A DNA stretch of 64,000 nucleotides from a bacterium (lineage in GTDB: Bacteria; SZUA-182; DTGQ01), in assembly GCA_040755755.1 (NCBI GenBank), contig JBFLZW010000055.1, forward strand, positions 1 through 64,000. The letters are read 5' to 3'. The notes below the pieces were generated by a model that saw nothing but the letters and a program-made list of their open reading frames with translations, searched no databases and was not told the origin of the DNA. The translations under genes and the position numbers were made by a program. Within the stretch, counting starts at the first letter, position 1. Every line of letters begins with the position of its first letter. Below, in pieces: positions 1 to 8,274 of this stretch.

Positions 1-76
1 TAACCTTGACAATTACTCTGTAGGTTGCTATATACTAAAATTGGGATGAATTTGTGACGTAGTTTTTCGCCCTGCG

Positions 77-119
77 ATGGGGAATTTTAATTGTCGTCAA
101 TGGGGAAAAATAATTGTCG
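77..119. repeat. Two tandem 23-bp-period repeats, possible IS end
   Basis: Two 20-nt copies begin at 77 and 100. Each starts ATGGGGAA, then an A/T run, and ends TAATTGTCG. A short GC-alternating stretch follows at 127-134. Multiple short terminal repeats of this kind are typical of IS21-family ends, so this may be the edge of an element lying left of the window. No transposase is visible, so the assignment is tentative. Confidence 0.3.
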
Positions 120-148
120 CTGATCACGCGCGCGGGGGGAAAACTTTA

Positions 149-177
149 TTGACAAGTGTATGTAATTATGCTAATTA
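149..177 (+). promoter_or_regulatory. Sigma-70 type promoter for tRNA-Arg
   Basis: TTGACA at 149-154 is followed after exactly 17 bp by TAATTA at 172-177. It lies about 80 bp upstream of the tRNA-Arg gene on the same strand. Good match to the housekeeping consensus; not tested. Confidence 0.5.
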
Positions 178-259
178 TTAATACTCTGTATGAATCCTGA
201 TGCAGTTACGGTCTAAGGTTATCAGGAATATCATCACAGTAAGAGATCAAAAATAATCT

Positions 260-333
<74 letters not shown>

Positions 334-344
334 CTAGAAAAATC

Positions 345-385
345 AAGGGGATTCGGGGAAATCAATCTGAGTCCCCTTCTTTTTT
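345..385 (+). terminator. Rho-independent terminator after tRNA-Arg
   Basis: AAGGGGA (345-351) and TCCCCTT (372-378) form a stem that is followed by a T-rich tract. It lies 12 bp past the tRNA 3' end. Confidence 0.65.
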
Positions 386-502
386 GTGTGTAGGTTCATG
401 TGCAGTTTTTGAATTACTTGGAGTGTATTCATATTGCCCTCGTGATATTTTTGGGCTAGAATGGTGTAGCCTGATCAATGAGCCCTCATTAATCCGGCTT
501 AT

Positions 503-535
503 GGTCCTGGTGAGTGGTGACTCATTCCCAGGACC
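503..535 (-). terminator. Hairpin downstream of the coiled-coil gene
   Basis: GGTCCTGG (503-510) and CCAGGACC (528-535) are perfect inverted repeats just past the stop of the minus-strand gene ending at 539. There is no T tract on the minus strand, so it may protect the 3' end rather than terminate. The stretch 386-502 holds no supported gene. Confidence 0.4.
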
Positions 536-538
536 GCT

Positions 539-904
539 CTATTTTTCTTTCTTGGATATGTCAACCAACATTTGCATGATGGTATCAAGCCGCTGGTTAA
601 TCTGATCTACACGTTGACCTAATTGGCCGAATTCCTGCCTTACCTGTCCAACCTCTTGTCTTACCTGCCCTATTTCCTGCCTTACTTGGCCGACTTGTGT
701 ATCAATCTTTTGATCGAGTTTATCGAATCTCTTATCAAACTTCTCATCAACTTTTTCAATTCGTTCGCTTAATGTGTCAACCCTTGTATCTAACCGATTT
801 TCCAAAGATTCAATTTTGGTGTAGATATCAGCCAGTGTTATTCTTTTGAGTGCTTCGGAAGTCGTCTTGAATGCATCTGTGGCTTTTTTAGGTAAAATGT
901 TCAT
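539..904 (-). CDS. Coiled-coil protein with heptad repeats
   Basis: A 121-residue protein with no recognised catalytic domain. Residues 25-115 are a continuous predicted coiled coil. The middle shows near-identical heptads (GQVRQEI, GQVRQEV, GQVRQEF, then GQLGQRV), encoded by 21-bp near-direct repeats. There is no signal peptide or membrane segment. The start overlaps the stop of the upstream HTH gene by 4 nt (ATGA), implying translational coupling and a joint role. Such short coiled-coil proteins beside excisionase-like HTH proteins recur in accessory DNA, but the function is unknown to me. Confidence 0.75.
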   Translation of the reverse strand: MNILPKKATDAFKTTSEALKRITLADIYTKIESLENRLDTRVDTLSERIEKVDEKFDKRFDKLDQKIDTQVGQVRQEIGQVRQEVGQVRQEFGQLGQRVDQINQRLDTIMQMLVDISKKEK

Positions 905-1089
905 CTTGTAGCCACCCTTGCTTCTTTCTGAGAATCAATCCATCTTTCAATTTCTTCTTTTTTAAAAAGCCTTTTCCCGCCGATTTTATAAGAAGGGATT
1001 ACGCCTTTTTTAATAAGCTGCTTAATCCATACTTCACTGGATTTTAACAACTTCGCTACTTCTTTAGTAGTCATGAATTCATCAACCAT
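901..1089 (-). CDS. Excisionase-family HTH DNA-binding protein
   Basis: A 62-residue protein that is essentially one winged helix-turn-helix of the excisionase/MerR-like HTH_17 type. It opens with the family's typical MTTKEVAKLLK helix and has a recognition region around IPSYKIGGKRLF, where the KIGGKRLF wing is characteristic. It probably binds DNA as a small regulator or recombination directionality factor. No integrase is in the window. It is the first gene of a two-gene unit with the coiled-coil protein (4-nt overlap). Confidence 0.8.
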   Translation of the reverse strand: MVDEFMTTKEVAKLLKSSEVWIKQLIKKGVIPSYKIGGKRLFKKEEIERWIDSQKEARVATR

Positions 1090-1391
1090 ATTCTTTCCTT
1101 TTGTTTATGTTATCGGTTATTTATATACTAATGTATACTTATTTTGCCTGATAGTCAAGCAAATAATCACCATTTTGAAAAAGTATCTACAAGATTATTC
1201 AATGAACCAAAGATGGAAGGTAATGGCTCTGCCTACCTTTTCACCGATAGTGGACATGAGCGTTGCACAATAGCCCCCACAGAGGGAGTTTTTCCATAAA
1301 ATCTTTGGGCCAATTTTTTTGAAAATTTTTTGTCTCACTGTCATTCCCCTGATTTAACTGCCGGAGGTTTGCAGTAATGAGAGCCCATCTG
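1090..1391. other. Intergenic region, AT-rich, no gene seen
   Basis: About 300 bp between two minus-strand gene pairs. It should contain the promoter of the HTH/coiled-coil pair, and the AT-rich part at 1100-1200 suits this, but no clear -35/-10 pair stands out. A plus-strand reading frame across 1073-1273 lacks any coding signature. Confidence 0.4.
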
Positions 1392-1616
1392 CTATAGTTT
1401 CATTACCCGCTCAACTATCCATTTTAAAGGCTTTCGAGTATGGCCGACAAACTCGTTATACCCATTTAAAAATGCCAGCCATCTATCGGCATCGATTTGG
1501 CCATCAACCATGAAGGGGTCATATGCTTTGGCCGCTAATTGCCTCATATCTTCTTTGAGCCGGGAAGATTGTGACTGGCGCACCAGTTCTTCCTTTTCCT
1601 GATCAGTGAGAGCCAC
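1392..1616 (-). CDS. Small partner protein of nucleotidyltransferase
   Basis: A 74-residue charged protein that I cannot assign to a named family. The N-terminal half is helical and polar. The C-terminal half has an aromatic cluster (WLAFLNGYNEFVG). Its start lies inside the 3' end of the upstream nucleotidyltransferase gene (14-nt overlap), so the two are surely co-translated. The size and pairing resemble an antitoxin or adaptor for an MNT-like nucleotidyltransferase; this is inferred from context only. Confidence 0.7.
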   Translation of the reverse strand: MALTDQEKEELVRQSQSSRLKEDMRQLAAKAYDPFMVDGQIDADRWLAFLNGYNEFVGHTRKPLKWIVERVMKL

Positions 1617-2154
1617 GGTATTTTCTCCTCAATTCCCCTGCTGTCTCCTCAAGACCAAATAAAGCAAAATACTCCTCAATATCCGACCAATCAAGGTCTT
1701 TATGATGCAGAGCCATTATGCTTTCAATATCAGCAAGATCAGCAGTCCATCTTGCCTTGTCATTGGCCATAGCCTGCACTTTTAAGCCAATCAGGTCTTC
1801 GGGTTTCAGGACTCTTATGGTGAAACTTCCACCAAATATTTTCTTCTCCTCAGCTCTTCTCATCATACTCAGGGATATCTTACGAAAGGCATGAATGAAG
1901 TCGATTTCCCCAAAAACAGCCAAAGGTGAAACATACTGGGAGACATTTTCCGTCCGATGCACACAATCATAACCAAGTTCAGTCATAACACGGCTAATTT
2001 TGCCGAGATCATCCCGGTCAACCAGAAAATCAATATCCACTGTGGCCCGATGCACACCCCAAAAACCCAGGGCAAATCCCCCCATGAGAGCATACCGGAT
2101 ACCCTCACTCTCAAATGCAGCCAAGAGTTTCTTCATTACCAGATTGAAATCCAT
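1603..2154 (-). CDS. AbiEii/MNT-like nucleotidyltransferase
   Basis: A 183-residue protein of the nucleotidyltransferase superfamily. Residues 23-44 carry the active-site signature: GGFALGFWG, then R-x-T-x-DIDFLV, in which the two Asp residues of DID would bind metal. A later LKPEDLIGLKVQAMAN segment is typical of AbiEii/DUF6036-type proteins found in toxin-antitoxin and abortive infection loci. It overlaps the 74-residue downstream gene by 14 nt. The pair lies just beyond the type I modification gene. The substrate (tRNA, protein or nucleotide) cannot be read from sequence. Confidence 0.8.
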   Translation of the reverse strand: MDFNLVMKKLLAAFESEGIRYALMGGFALGFWGVHRATVDIDFLVDRDDLGKISRVMTELGYDCVHRTENVSQYVSPLAVFGEIDFIHAFRKISLSMMRRAEEKKIFGGSFTIRVLKPEDLIGLKVQAMANDKARWTADLADIESIMALHHKDLDWSDIEEYFALFGLEETAGELRRKYRGSH

Positions 2155-2246
2155 TTTTATAGCCTTCCTGCCTTCCTGTACTCTGTGCTTAACATTTCAA
2201 AAGCAATCCGAAAAATACTCCGGTGTGCGGCGCGGCCCCCTATATC

Positions 2247-3764
2247 TTACTCCCCATTTATCGTTTCCATGATTTGCTTAAAGCTTTCCACACTGGCTTC
2301 CAGGGTTTCAATAATCTCTCCCGCCAGTACATCCAGATCAGGCAGATTATCCAAATCTGCCAGGCTCTTATCCTTAAGCCAGAAAATGTCTAAGCTGGTT
2401 TTGTCTCTGGCAACGACTTCGTCATAGGTAAATTTTCTCCATCTGCCATCAGGATTATTTTCTGACCAGGTTTCTTTCCTTGCGCACCTGTTTTCAGGAC
2501 AGTAGCATTCGATGAAGTCGTTCATGTCTTCAAACTTCATCGGGTCCTTCTTCAGGGTGAAATGGATATTGGTTCTAAAATCATAGATCCAGACCTCTTG
2601 TGTCCACGGCTCCTTGCTGGCTGGTTTATTGTCAAAGAAGATCACATTTGCCTTAACGCCCTGCTTGTAAAATATCCCTGTCGGAAGTCTCAGGATAGTG
2701 TGCAGATCGGTAGTTTGCAGCAATTTCTTTCTCACCGTTTCACCCGCGCCGCCTTCAAACAGGACATTATCCGGTACAACGACGGCAGCGCATCCTGTCG
2801 TTTTCAGCATCGTGTGGATATGCTGTACAAAATTCAACTGCTTATTGGAAGTGGTTGCCCAGAAATCCTGCCGGTTATAGGTAAGGTCCTCTTTCTCCTG
2901 CTCTCCTTCTTCGTTGGTGGCTGTCATACTGCTCTTTTTGCCAAAAGGCGGATTGGTAAGCACATAATCATATCGTTCGCCGGTATCCGCAACCAGGGCG
3001 TCAGCCGGTGAGATAAACGATTCTCCATCTATTTCGCCAATGTTATGCAGGAACATGTTCATCAGGCATAATCTTCTGGTATTGGCCACAATTTCGTTTC
3101 CGAAGAAGGTTTTATGTTTCAGGAATTCCTTTTGCTCCCTGTCGAGGCTGCGGTTATGGTTATGGACGATAAAATCATAAGCCGCCAGGAAAAAACCACC
3201 CGTACCGCAGGCGGGATCGGCTATGGTCTTCATAGGTTCAGGACGGATACATGCGACCATCACCTTTATCAAGTCTCTTGGGGTAAAATACTGACCTGCC
3301 CCGCTTTTGGTGTCCTCCGCGTTTTTCTCCAGCAATCCTTCGTATATCTGGCCTTTTATGTCAGCACCCATGAGCGCCCAGTTCTCTTTGTCGATCATGT
3401 CGATGATCTTATAAAGCTTGGCCGGATCTTGAATCTTATTCTGAGATTTGGTAAAAATCTGTCCCAGCATCCCCTTTTGCTGTCCAAGGGTCCGTAAAAG
3501 ATTTATGTAGTGCGTCTCAAGATCAGCCCCTCTTTTTGAACGCAGACTCTCCCAGGTATACTCTTGAGGGATAGGCAGGTGACGGTTATAAGGGGGTTTG
3601 CTGAATTCATCCGCCATTTTCAGAAACAGGAGGTATGTAAGCTGTTCCAGATAGTCACCATAGCTTACGCCATCATCCCTGAGTACATTGCAAAAACTCC
3701 ATACCTTGGATATGATGCTGGATGTATTAGTGGTAGTGTTGGTGTTACTATTACCATTACTCAT
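2247..3764 (-). CDS. hsdM: Type I restriction-modification methylase subunit M
   Basis: A 505-residue N6-adenine methyltransferase subunit. Visible parts are the HsdM N-terminal helical domain (about 15-140), the SAM-binding motif ADPACGTGGFF, and the catalytic NPPFG motif followed by KKSSMT. Length is normal and no frame disruption is seen. HsdM needs HsdS for target recognition. Here only the C-terminal tail of hsdS remains upstream, overlapping by 4 nt (ATGA), so this is probably an orphan without sequence specificity unless another HsdS acts in trans. The N-terminus begins with an Asn/Thr-rich stretch (SNGNSNTNTTTNTSS) encoded by a degenerate trinucleotide-like repeat, unlike typical HsdM. 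Confidence 0.93.
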   Translation of the reverse strand: MSNGNSNTNTTTNTSSIISKVWSFCNVLRDDGVSYGDYLEQLTYLLFLKMADEFSKPPYNRHLPIPQEYTWESLRSKRGADLETHYINLLRTLGQQKGMLGQIFTKSQNKIQDPAKLYKIIDMIDKENWALMGADIKGQIYEGLLEKNAEDTKSGAGQYFTPRDLIKVMVACIRPEPMKTIADPACGTGGFFLAAYDFIVHNHNRSLDREQKEFLKHKTFFGNEIVANTRRLCLMNMFLHNIGEIDGESFISPADALVADTGERYDYVLTNPPFGKKSSMTATNEEGEQEKEDLTYNRQDFWATTSNKQLNFVQHIHTMLKTTGCAAVVVPDNVLFEGGAGETVRKKLLQTTDLHTILRLPTGIFYKQGVKANVIFFDNKPASKEPWTQEVWIYDFRTNIHFTLKKDPMKFEDMNDFIECYCPENRCARKETWSENNPDGRWRKFTYDEVVARDKTSLDIFWLKDKSLADLDNLPDLDVLAGEIIETLEASVESFKQIMETINGE

Positions 3765-4141
3765 AAGGCTTTCTCTTTTTTCCGGTTGTTTGAATTATTT
3801 TTTTCCACTTCGCGCCTGGCTTTTTCCGCTCTTATTCGCTCCAGGAGTACACTGGCCGGTTCATCATTCGGGTCCTGGGGGACAAGTTTTCCCTCAAAGG
3901 CTTTCTTCAGAATGACTTGCCGCAGGGCTTCGGCTTTTTGCAGGGCTTCCTCGATGTTGGCTTCGATTTTGTCGCAAACGGATAGGCGGGTTTCGATTTC
4001 CTGGACGATTTGGGATTGTTCAGCAATACAACAATAAGGAATCACGATATTTTCAAGTGTCGTGAGATTAATATTTCTTTGCGCACTAGCAGGTGCATAA
4101 GTTTCAATTTCTTGCCTTGTGGATTGAATGAAATATCTTAC
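3761..4141 (-). pseudogene. hsdS: Specificity subunit hsdS, C-terminal remnant only
   Basis: The frame open from 4141 to the stop at 3761 encodes about 126 residues matching the end of HsdS: the tail of the second target-recognition domain (VRYFIQSTRQEIETYAP, then NLTTLENIVIP), then the conserved C-terminal helix (EIETRLSVCDKIE, LKKAFEGKLVPQDPNDEPA). About three quarters of the protein is missing. The sequence is cut at about 4141-4150, where it meets an hsdR remnant in a different frame. An ATG at 4045 could allow a 94-residue product, but it would lack any recognition domain. Confidence 0.85.
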
Positions 4142-4293
4142 ACACCCGGACTGGCGTTAAAGTTTATTTTATCTTTATCCTGTACAGCCCAGCCAGACTG
4201 TCTGAGCATCGTGTCTATCTTATCTCTGGCGTTCTGTTCCGGGGTTTGGTTTATGCTATTGAACATCTTTGCTATCCAGGAGATAAGCCCCAT
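4138..4293 (-). pseudogene. hsdR: Restriction subunit hsdR, N-terminal remnant only
   Basis: ATG at 4293 opens a 51-codon frame. The part TPEQNARDKIDTMLRQSGW followed by VQDKDKINFNASPGV matches the conserved first domain of type I HsdR/DEAD-box restriction subunits, where the next residues would normally be AVREY. It ends at a TAA created at the junction with the hsdS remnant. Everything after roughly codon 50, including nuclease and helicase domains, is gone. A purine-rich AAGGA lies about 9 nt before the ATG. Confidence 0.75.
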
Positions 4294-4420
4294 GATTTTT
4301 CATCCTTGAGTTAAGGAGAAAAATAATTGTTTAGAAAGAAAATACAGATAAATTTGCTACTATTATAGTATGTTTCAAGGGAGAAAATCAAAGGGGGAAA
4401 TAGGAAAAAAGGTTGCGGTA

Positions 4421-4451
4421 TGTGGTGGGGCAAAAAAGCAGCCCCACCCTA
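4421..4451. repeat. GC-rich hairpin in hsd/nifA divergent region
   Basis: GGTGGGGC (4424-4431) and GCCCCACC (4441-4448) are perfect inverted repeats around a 9-nt A-rich loop, flanked by TGT and ACA that extend the stem. It resembles short REP-like hairpins scattered in many genomes. The rest of 4294-4603 is AT-rich and holds no gene. Confidence 0.45.
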
Positions 4452-4571
4452 CATGTGGTCACTGCCTTTCTCATGGGAGATAGCCCTCGTCAATTCCCTT
4501 GCTTCCTTGTAATTCCCGCGCCGTGTACTGAGCTCCTCACTCTCTGAATCGCTGAAAACAGGCAAATTTTT

Positions 4572-4600
4572 TTGACTTATATCTCAACTTGTAGTATTTT
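4572..4600 (+). promoter_or_regulatory. Possible promoter immediately before nifA-like gene
   Basis: TTGACT (4572-4577), a 17-bp spacer, then TATTTT (4595-4600). Transcription would begin near 4607, between the two candidate ATGs (4604 and 4613), which would give an almost leaderless message. No Shine-Dalgarno precedes either ATG, which is consistent. Weak evidence. Confidence 0.3.
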
Positions 4601-4603
4601 ATT

Positions 4604-6205
4604 ATGTTTGATATGGCAAAAGAAAATCAAGCTCTTAACGCTGTTAACCATGAAAACAGACCGGACACGTCCTCCTTTCTGGAAAGGAAGATCCAGGAAC
4701 TGACTGTGCTTTACGAAACCAGTCGGCTCCTTGTCTCTACTCCTGACCCTAAAGATGCTTTGGGCTCTGTCCTGGGAATTCTCCATTCTCACATGGGCAT
4801 GAGCCGGGGAACTATAACCCTCTTGAACCCGCAGACTCATGACCTGAGCATTGTGGTGGCTCATGGGCTGACTGATCAGGAAATGGAGCGGGGACGCTAC
4901 CAGGTGGGAGAGGGAATCACCGGCACAGTGGTAGAAAAGGGATCGCCCGTAATTGTTCCCAATGTGGGAAAAGAGCCGCTCTTCTTAGACCGGACCAAGG
5001 CCCGTGGAGATATCCAGAAAAAAAATATCTCCTTCATTTGTGTGCCCATCAAAATGGGATCGGTTATCTATGGCGCGCTCAGTGTGGACCGCCTGTTCAG
5101 CGAAGACATCTCTTTTGAGGAGGATTTAAGGCTTCTCACCATTATTGCCTCCAATGTTGCCCAATCCATAAAAATCAGCCAGATGATGGAAGAGGAAAGG
5201 AACCGCTTGCGGGACGAAAATGTAACCTTGAAGGAGCAGCTCAAGGAGCGGTACAGCTTCTACAATATCGTGGGCAGAAGCAACAAGATGACAGATGTGT
5301 TCGAGATGATCGAGCAGGTCTCAGCCAGTGACGCTACCGTGCTCATCAGGGGAGAGAGCGGGACAGGTAAGGAGCTTGTGGCCAATGCTATCCATTATAA
5401 CAGTCCGAGGGCCAAGGGGCCGTTTATTAAGATGAACTGCGCCGCCATACCGGAGACATTGATTGAAGCCGAGCTCTTCGGGCACGAAAGAGGCGCCTTC
5501 ACCGGCGCAGTGGTCAAGCGGATCGGGAAATTCGAGCGGGCCCACACGGGAACTTTTTTTCTGGATGAGATCGGGACCCTCAATCTCACTGCCCAGGCCA
5601 AGATTTTAAGGGTATTGCAGGAAAGGGAGTTCGAAAGAGTCGGCGGAGCGGATACAATCAAGGTGGATGTGCGGATCATTGCCGCCACCAATAAACCCCT
5701 GGAAGAGGCCTTGCAGGAGGGTACTTTCAGGGAGGATCTCTACTACCGCCTCAATATTTTCCCCATCTATCTTCCCCCGCTGCGGGAGAGAAAAACGGAT
5801 ATCCTTCTCTTGGCCGATTTTTTCCTGAAAAAGTACCGGAAAAAATATGGGAAGGATATCAGGAGAATCTCCACTCCGGCGATTGACATGCTCATGCGCT
5901 ATCACTGGCCCGGCAATGTGCGGGAGCTGGAAAATTGCATGGAAAGAGCCGTGCTCCTGTGTACCGACCATGTTATCCATAGCTATCACCTGCCGCCTAC
6001 CCTCCAGACGGGCAAAGAGTCTGGCACTCTGCCTGCCCAGTCCCTGGACTCCGCGATCGAGACGCTGGAAAAAGAATTGATTATCGACGCTTTGAAAGCC
6101 AGTCATGGCAGCCTGGTCGGTGCAGCCAGACTCCTGAGCACCTCGAAAAGAGTTCTGGGCCTGAGAGTAAAGAAGTATCGCCTCAACCCAAAGCAATACC
6201 GCTAG
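4604..6205 (+). CDS. nifA: NifA-like sigma-54 activator (GAF-AAA-HTH)
   Basis: A 533-residue enhancer-binding protein. An N-terminal GAF domain (about 27-190) is followed by a coiled linker and the AAA+ core, with Walker A GESGTGKE at 250-257 and the sigma-54 contact loop in [11 protein letters not shown]. The end is a short Fis-type HTH (about 485-525). This is the architecture of NifA. It lies directly upstream of nifH on the same strand, so it is the probable activator of nif and perhaps glnA. There is no CxxC-rich oxygen-sensing linker between AAA+ and HTH of the rhizobial kind. The start may be 4604 or 4613; neither has a clear ribosome site. Other GAF-AAA-HTH regulators look alike, so the name rests partly on context. 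Confidence 0.85.
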   Translation: MFDMAKENQALNAVNHENRPDTSSFLERKIQELTVLYETSRLLVSTPDPKDALGSVLGILHSHMGMSRGTITLLNPQTHDLSIVVAHGLTDQEMERGRYQVGEGITGTVVEKGSPVIVPNVGKEPLFLDRTKARGDIQKKNISFICVPIKMGSVIYGALSVDRLFSEDISFEEDLRLLTIIASNVAQSIKISQMMEEERNRLRDENVTLKEQLKERYSFYNIVGRSNKMTDVFEMIEQVSASDATVLIRGESGTGKELVANAIHYNSPRAKGPFIKMNCAAIPETLIEAELFGHERGAFTGAVVKRIGKFERAHTGTFFLDEIGTLNLTAQAKILRVLQEREFERVGGADTIKVDVRIIAATNKPLEEALQEGTFREDLYYRLNIFPIYLPPLRERKTDILLLADFFLKKYRKKYGKDIRRISTPAIDMLMRYHWPGNVRELENCMERAVLLCTDHVIHSYHLPPTLQTGKESGTLPAQSLDSAIETLEKELIIDALKASHGSLVGAARLLSTSKRVLGLRVKKYRLNPKQYR

Positions 6206-6259
6206 GCGCTTAACGCCGCACCATCGACTCATTAACCAACCTTCATGGAAGAATGATCT

Positions 6260-6328
6260 CCCGCAGAGACGCTGAGACGCAGAGGATATCATTTTCGGTT
6301 ATTCTCTGCGCCTCTGCGTCTCTGCGGG
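6260..6328. repeat. Long inverted repeat downstream of nifA
   Basis: The 25-nt arm at 6260-6284 (starting CCCGCAGAGACG) pairs with 6304-6328 at 22 of 25 positions around a 19-nt loop. The GCAGAGACG/CGTCTCTGC type is a widespread dispersed hairpin. It may end the nifA transcript, but there is no T tract. Confidence 0.6.
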
Positions 6329-6438
6329 ATAAATACAACTCTGCCGTGTCGTCTTTCCCATAAGAGCGACCAAAATAATATCAACCAGTTCAGCATTATT
6401 TTCAAATGAAAAACTACAGAATGGTAAGAACCTCCCTG

Positions 6439-6460
6439 AATCCTACCGTTTGGTAGGATT
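6439..6460. promoter_or_regulatory. Perfect palindrome in nifH leader region
   Basis: AATCCTACC (6439-6447) and GGTAGGATT (6452-6460) are perfect 9-bp arms around GTTT, followed by TTT and then CG. It could be an attenuator-like terminator on the plus strand or an operator about 100 bp upstream of the putative nifH promoter. It is not the TGT-N10-ACA NifA site. Confidence 0.45.
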
Positions 6461-6557
6461 TTTCGAGCCCTCTTCCTCCTTCTCCAAAATAGCCCTGAAA
6501 ATTATTACCATCTTAACAACAATAAGTTAACTCTCCAGGCCACAAAGTTTTCTCATC

Positions 6558-6572
6558 TGGCATCGCTCTTGA
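6558..6572 (+). promoter_or_regulatory. Putative sigma-54 promoter of nifH operon
   Basis: TGGCAT at 6558-6563, 5 bp, then TTGA at 6569-6572. The -24 element fits, but the -12 element has GA instead of the usual GC. It lies about 60 bp upstream of the nifH start. The only near NifA site is TGT-N10-ATA at 6347, one base off consensus. Confidence 0.45.
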
Positions 6573-6590
6573 GATTATCGGTAATCGTAA

Positions 6591-7457
<867 letters not shown>

Positions 7458-7478
7458 ATAGAAAGGAGAGTAAAAACC

Positions 7479-7859
7479 ATGATTATGATCAGAGCTATCG
7501 TCAGACCGGAAAAGAGCAATGAAGTTATGAAGGCGCTTATGGATGCCGGATTTCCGGCAGTAACGAAAATGGAGGTTTTCGGCAGGGGCAAGCAGCGGGG
7601 GTTGAAGGTGGGAGAAGTTACCTACGATGAGCTGCCCAAGGACCTTTTGTTGATCGTGGTCAGGGATGAGGATAAGGATTTCGTTATCCGCAGTATCATG
7701 GAATCGGCCAGATCGGGAGAGCGCGGTGCTTTTGGCGACGGGAAGATATTCGTGAGCCCTGTTGATGAGGTATATACCATAAGCAGCGGCAGCAGGGAAA
7801 CATCAGCCGAAGCCGCACGAGAGGCAGTCAGCGCGGCACCCCGGGAGGGAGCGGCATGA
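7479..7859 (+). CDS. nifI1: PII-family nitrogen sensor NifI1
   Basis: A 126-residue GlnB/PII-like protein. The N-terminus MIRAIVRPEKSNEVMKAL and the C-terminal GDGKIFVSPVDEVYTI are PII signatures. The T-loop is the NifI1 type (GRGKQRGLKVG), lacking the uridylylated Tyr context of GlnB. In methanogens NifI1 and NifI2 together bind NifDK and switch it off unless 2-oxoglutarate is present; that role is inferred here from family and position. The C-terminal tail of about 25 Ala/Glu-rich residues is an extension. It overlaps nifI2 by 4 nt (ATGA). Confidence 0.93.
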   Translation: MIMIRAIVRPEKSNEVMKALMDAGFPAVTKMEVFGRGKQRGLKVGEVTYDELPKDLLLIVVRDEDKDFVIRSIMESARSGERGAFGDGKIFVSPVDEVYTISSGSRETSAEAAREAVSAAPREGAA

Positions 7860-8242
7860 AAGAGATCATAGCCATTATCCGCATGAACAGAATGAGCCAG
7901 ACCAAAAAAGCGCTCATCGAAATCGGATTTCCCTCGTTCACCGCTCATAAGGTCATGGGCCGGGGCAGGGGGTTTGTAGACCTGGACCTTTTGCGGGGTG
8001 CCGCCGAAGGGTTGGAGGATGCCATTCCTCAGCTTGCTCAGGGACCTCGCCTGATCCCAAAGCGGCTCCTGAAGATGGTGGTGCCGGATGATAAGATCGA
8101 GCTTCTCGTCGAGACCTTAATAAAGGTCAATCAAACAGGCAATGCCGGGGATGGAAAGATATTCGTTATGCCCATCACCGATGCTATCAGGATCAGGACC
8201 AAGGAAAGCGGACTTGAGGCCATCAGTGAGATGAATGAATAG
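7856..8242 (+). CDS. nifI2: PII-family nitrogen sensor NifI2
   Basis: A 128-residue PII-like protein. It begins MKEIIAIIRMNRMSQTKKAL, has the NifI2-type T-loop start GRGRGFVD and ends GDGKIFVMPITDAIRIRT. It is the partner of NifI1 in post-translational control of nitrogenase by 2-oxoglutarate and ATP. Translationally coupled to nifI1 through a 4-nt overlap, and 32 bp before nifD. Confidence 0.93.
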   Translation: MKEIIAIIRMNRMSQTKKALIEIGFPSFTAHKVMGRGRGFVDLDLLRGAAEGLEDAIPQLAQGPRLIPKRLLKMVVPDDKIELLVETLIKVNQTGNAGDGKIFVMPITDAIRIRTKESGLEAISEMNE

Positions 8243-8274
8243 ACTGATGGCCCTCTTTCAGAAGGAGACAGTGC

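Noticed and set aside
384-605. A 73-codon plus-strand frame after tRNA-Arg
   Set aside because: It overlaps the coiled-coil gene on the other strand and has no ribosome site or family features.
6347-6362. TGT-N10-ATA as a NifA site for nifH
   Set aside because: One base off the consensus and about 200 bp from the putative promoter; too weak to annotate.
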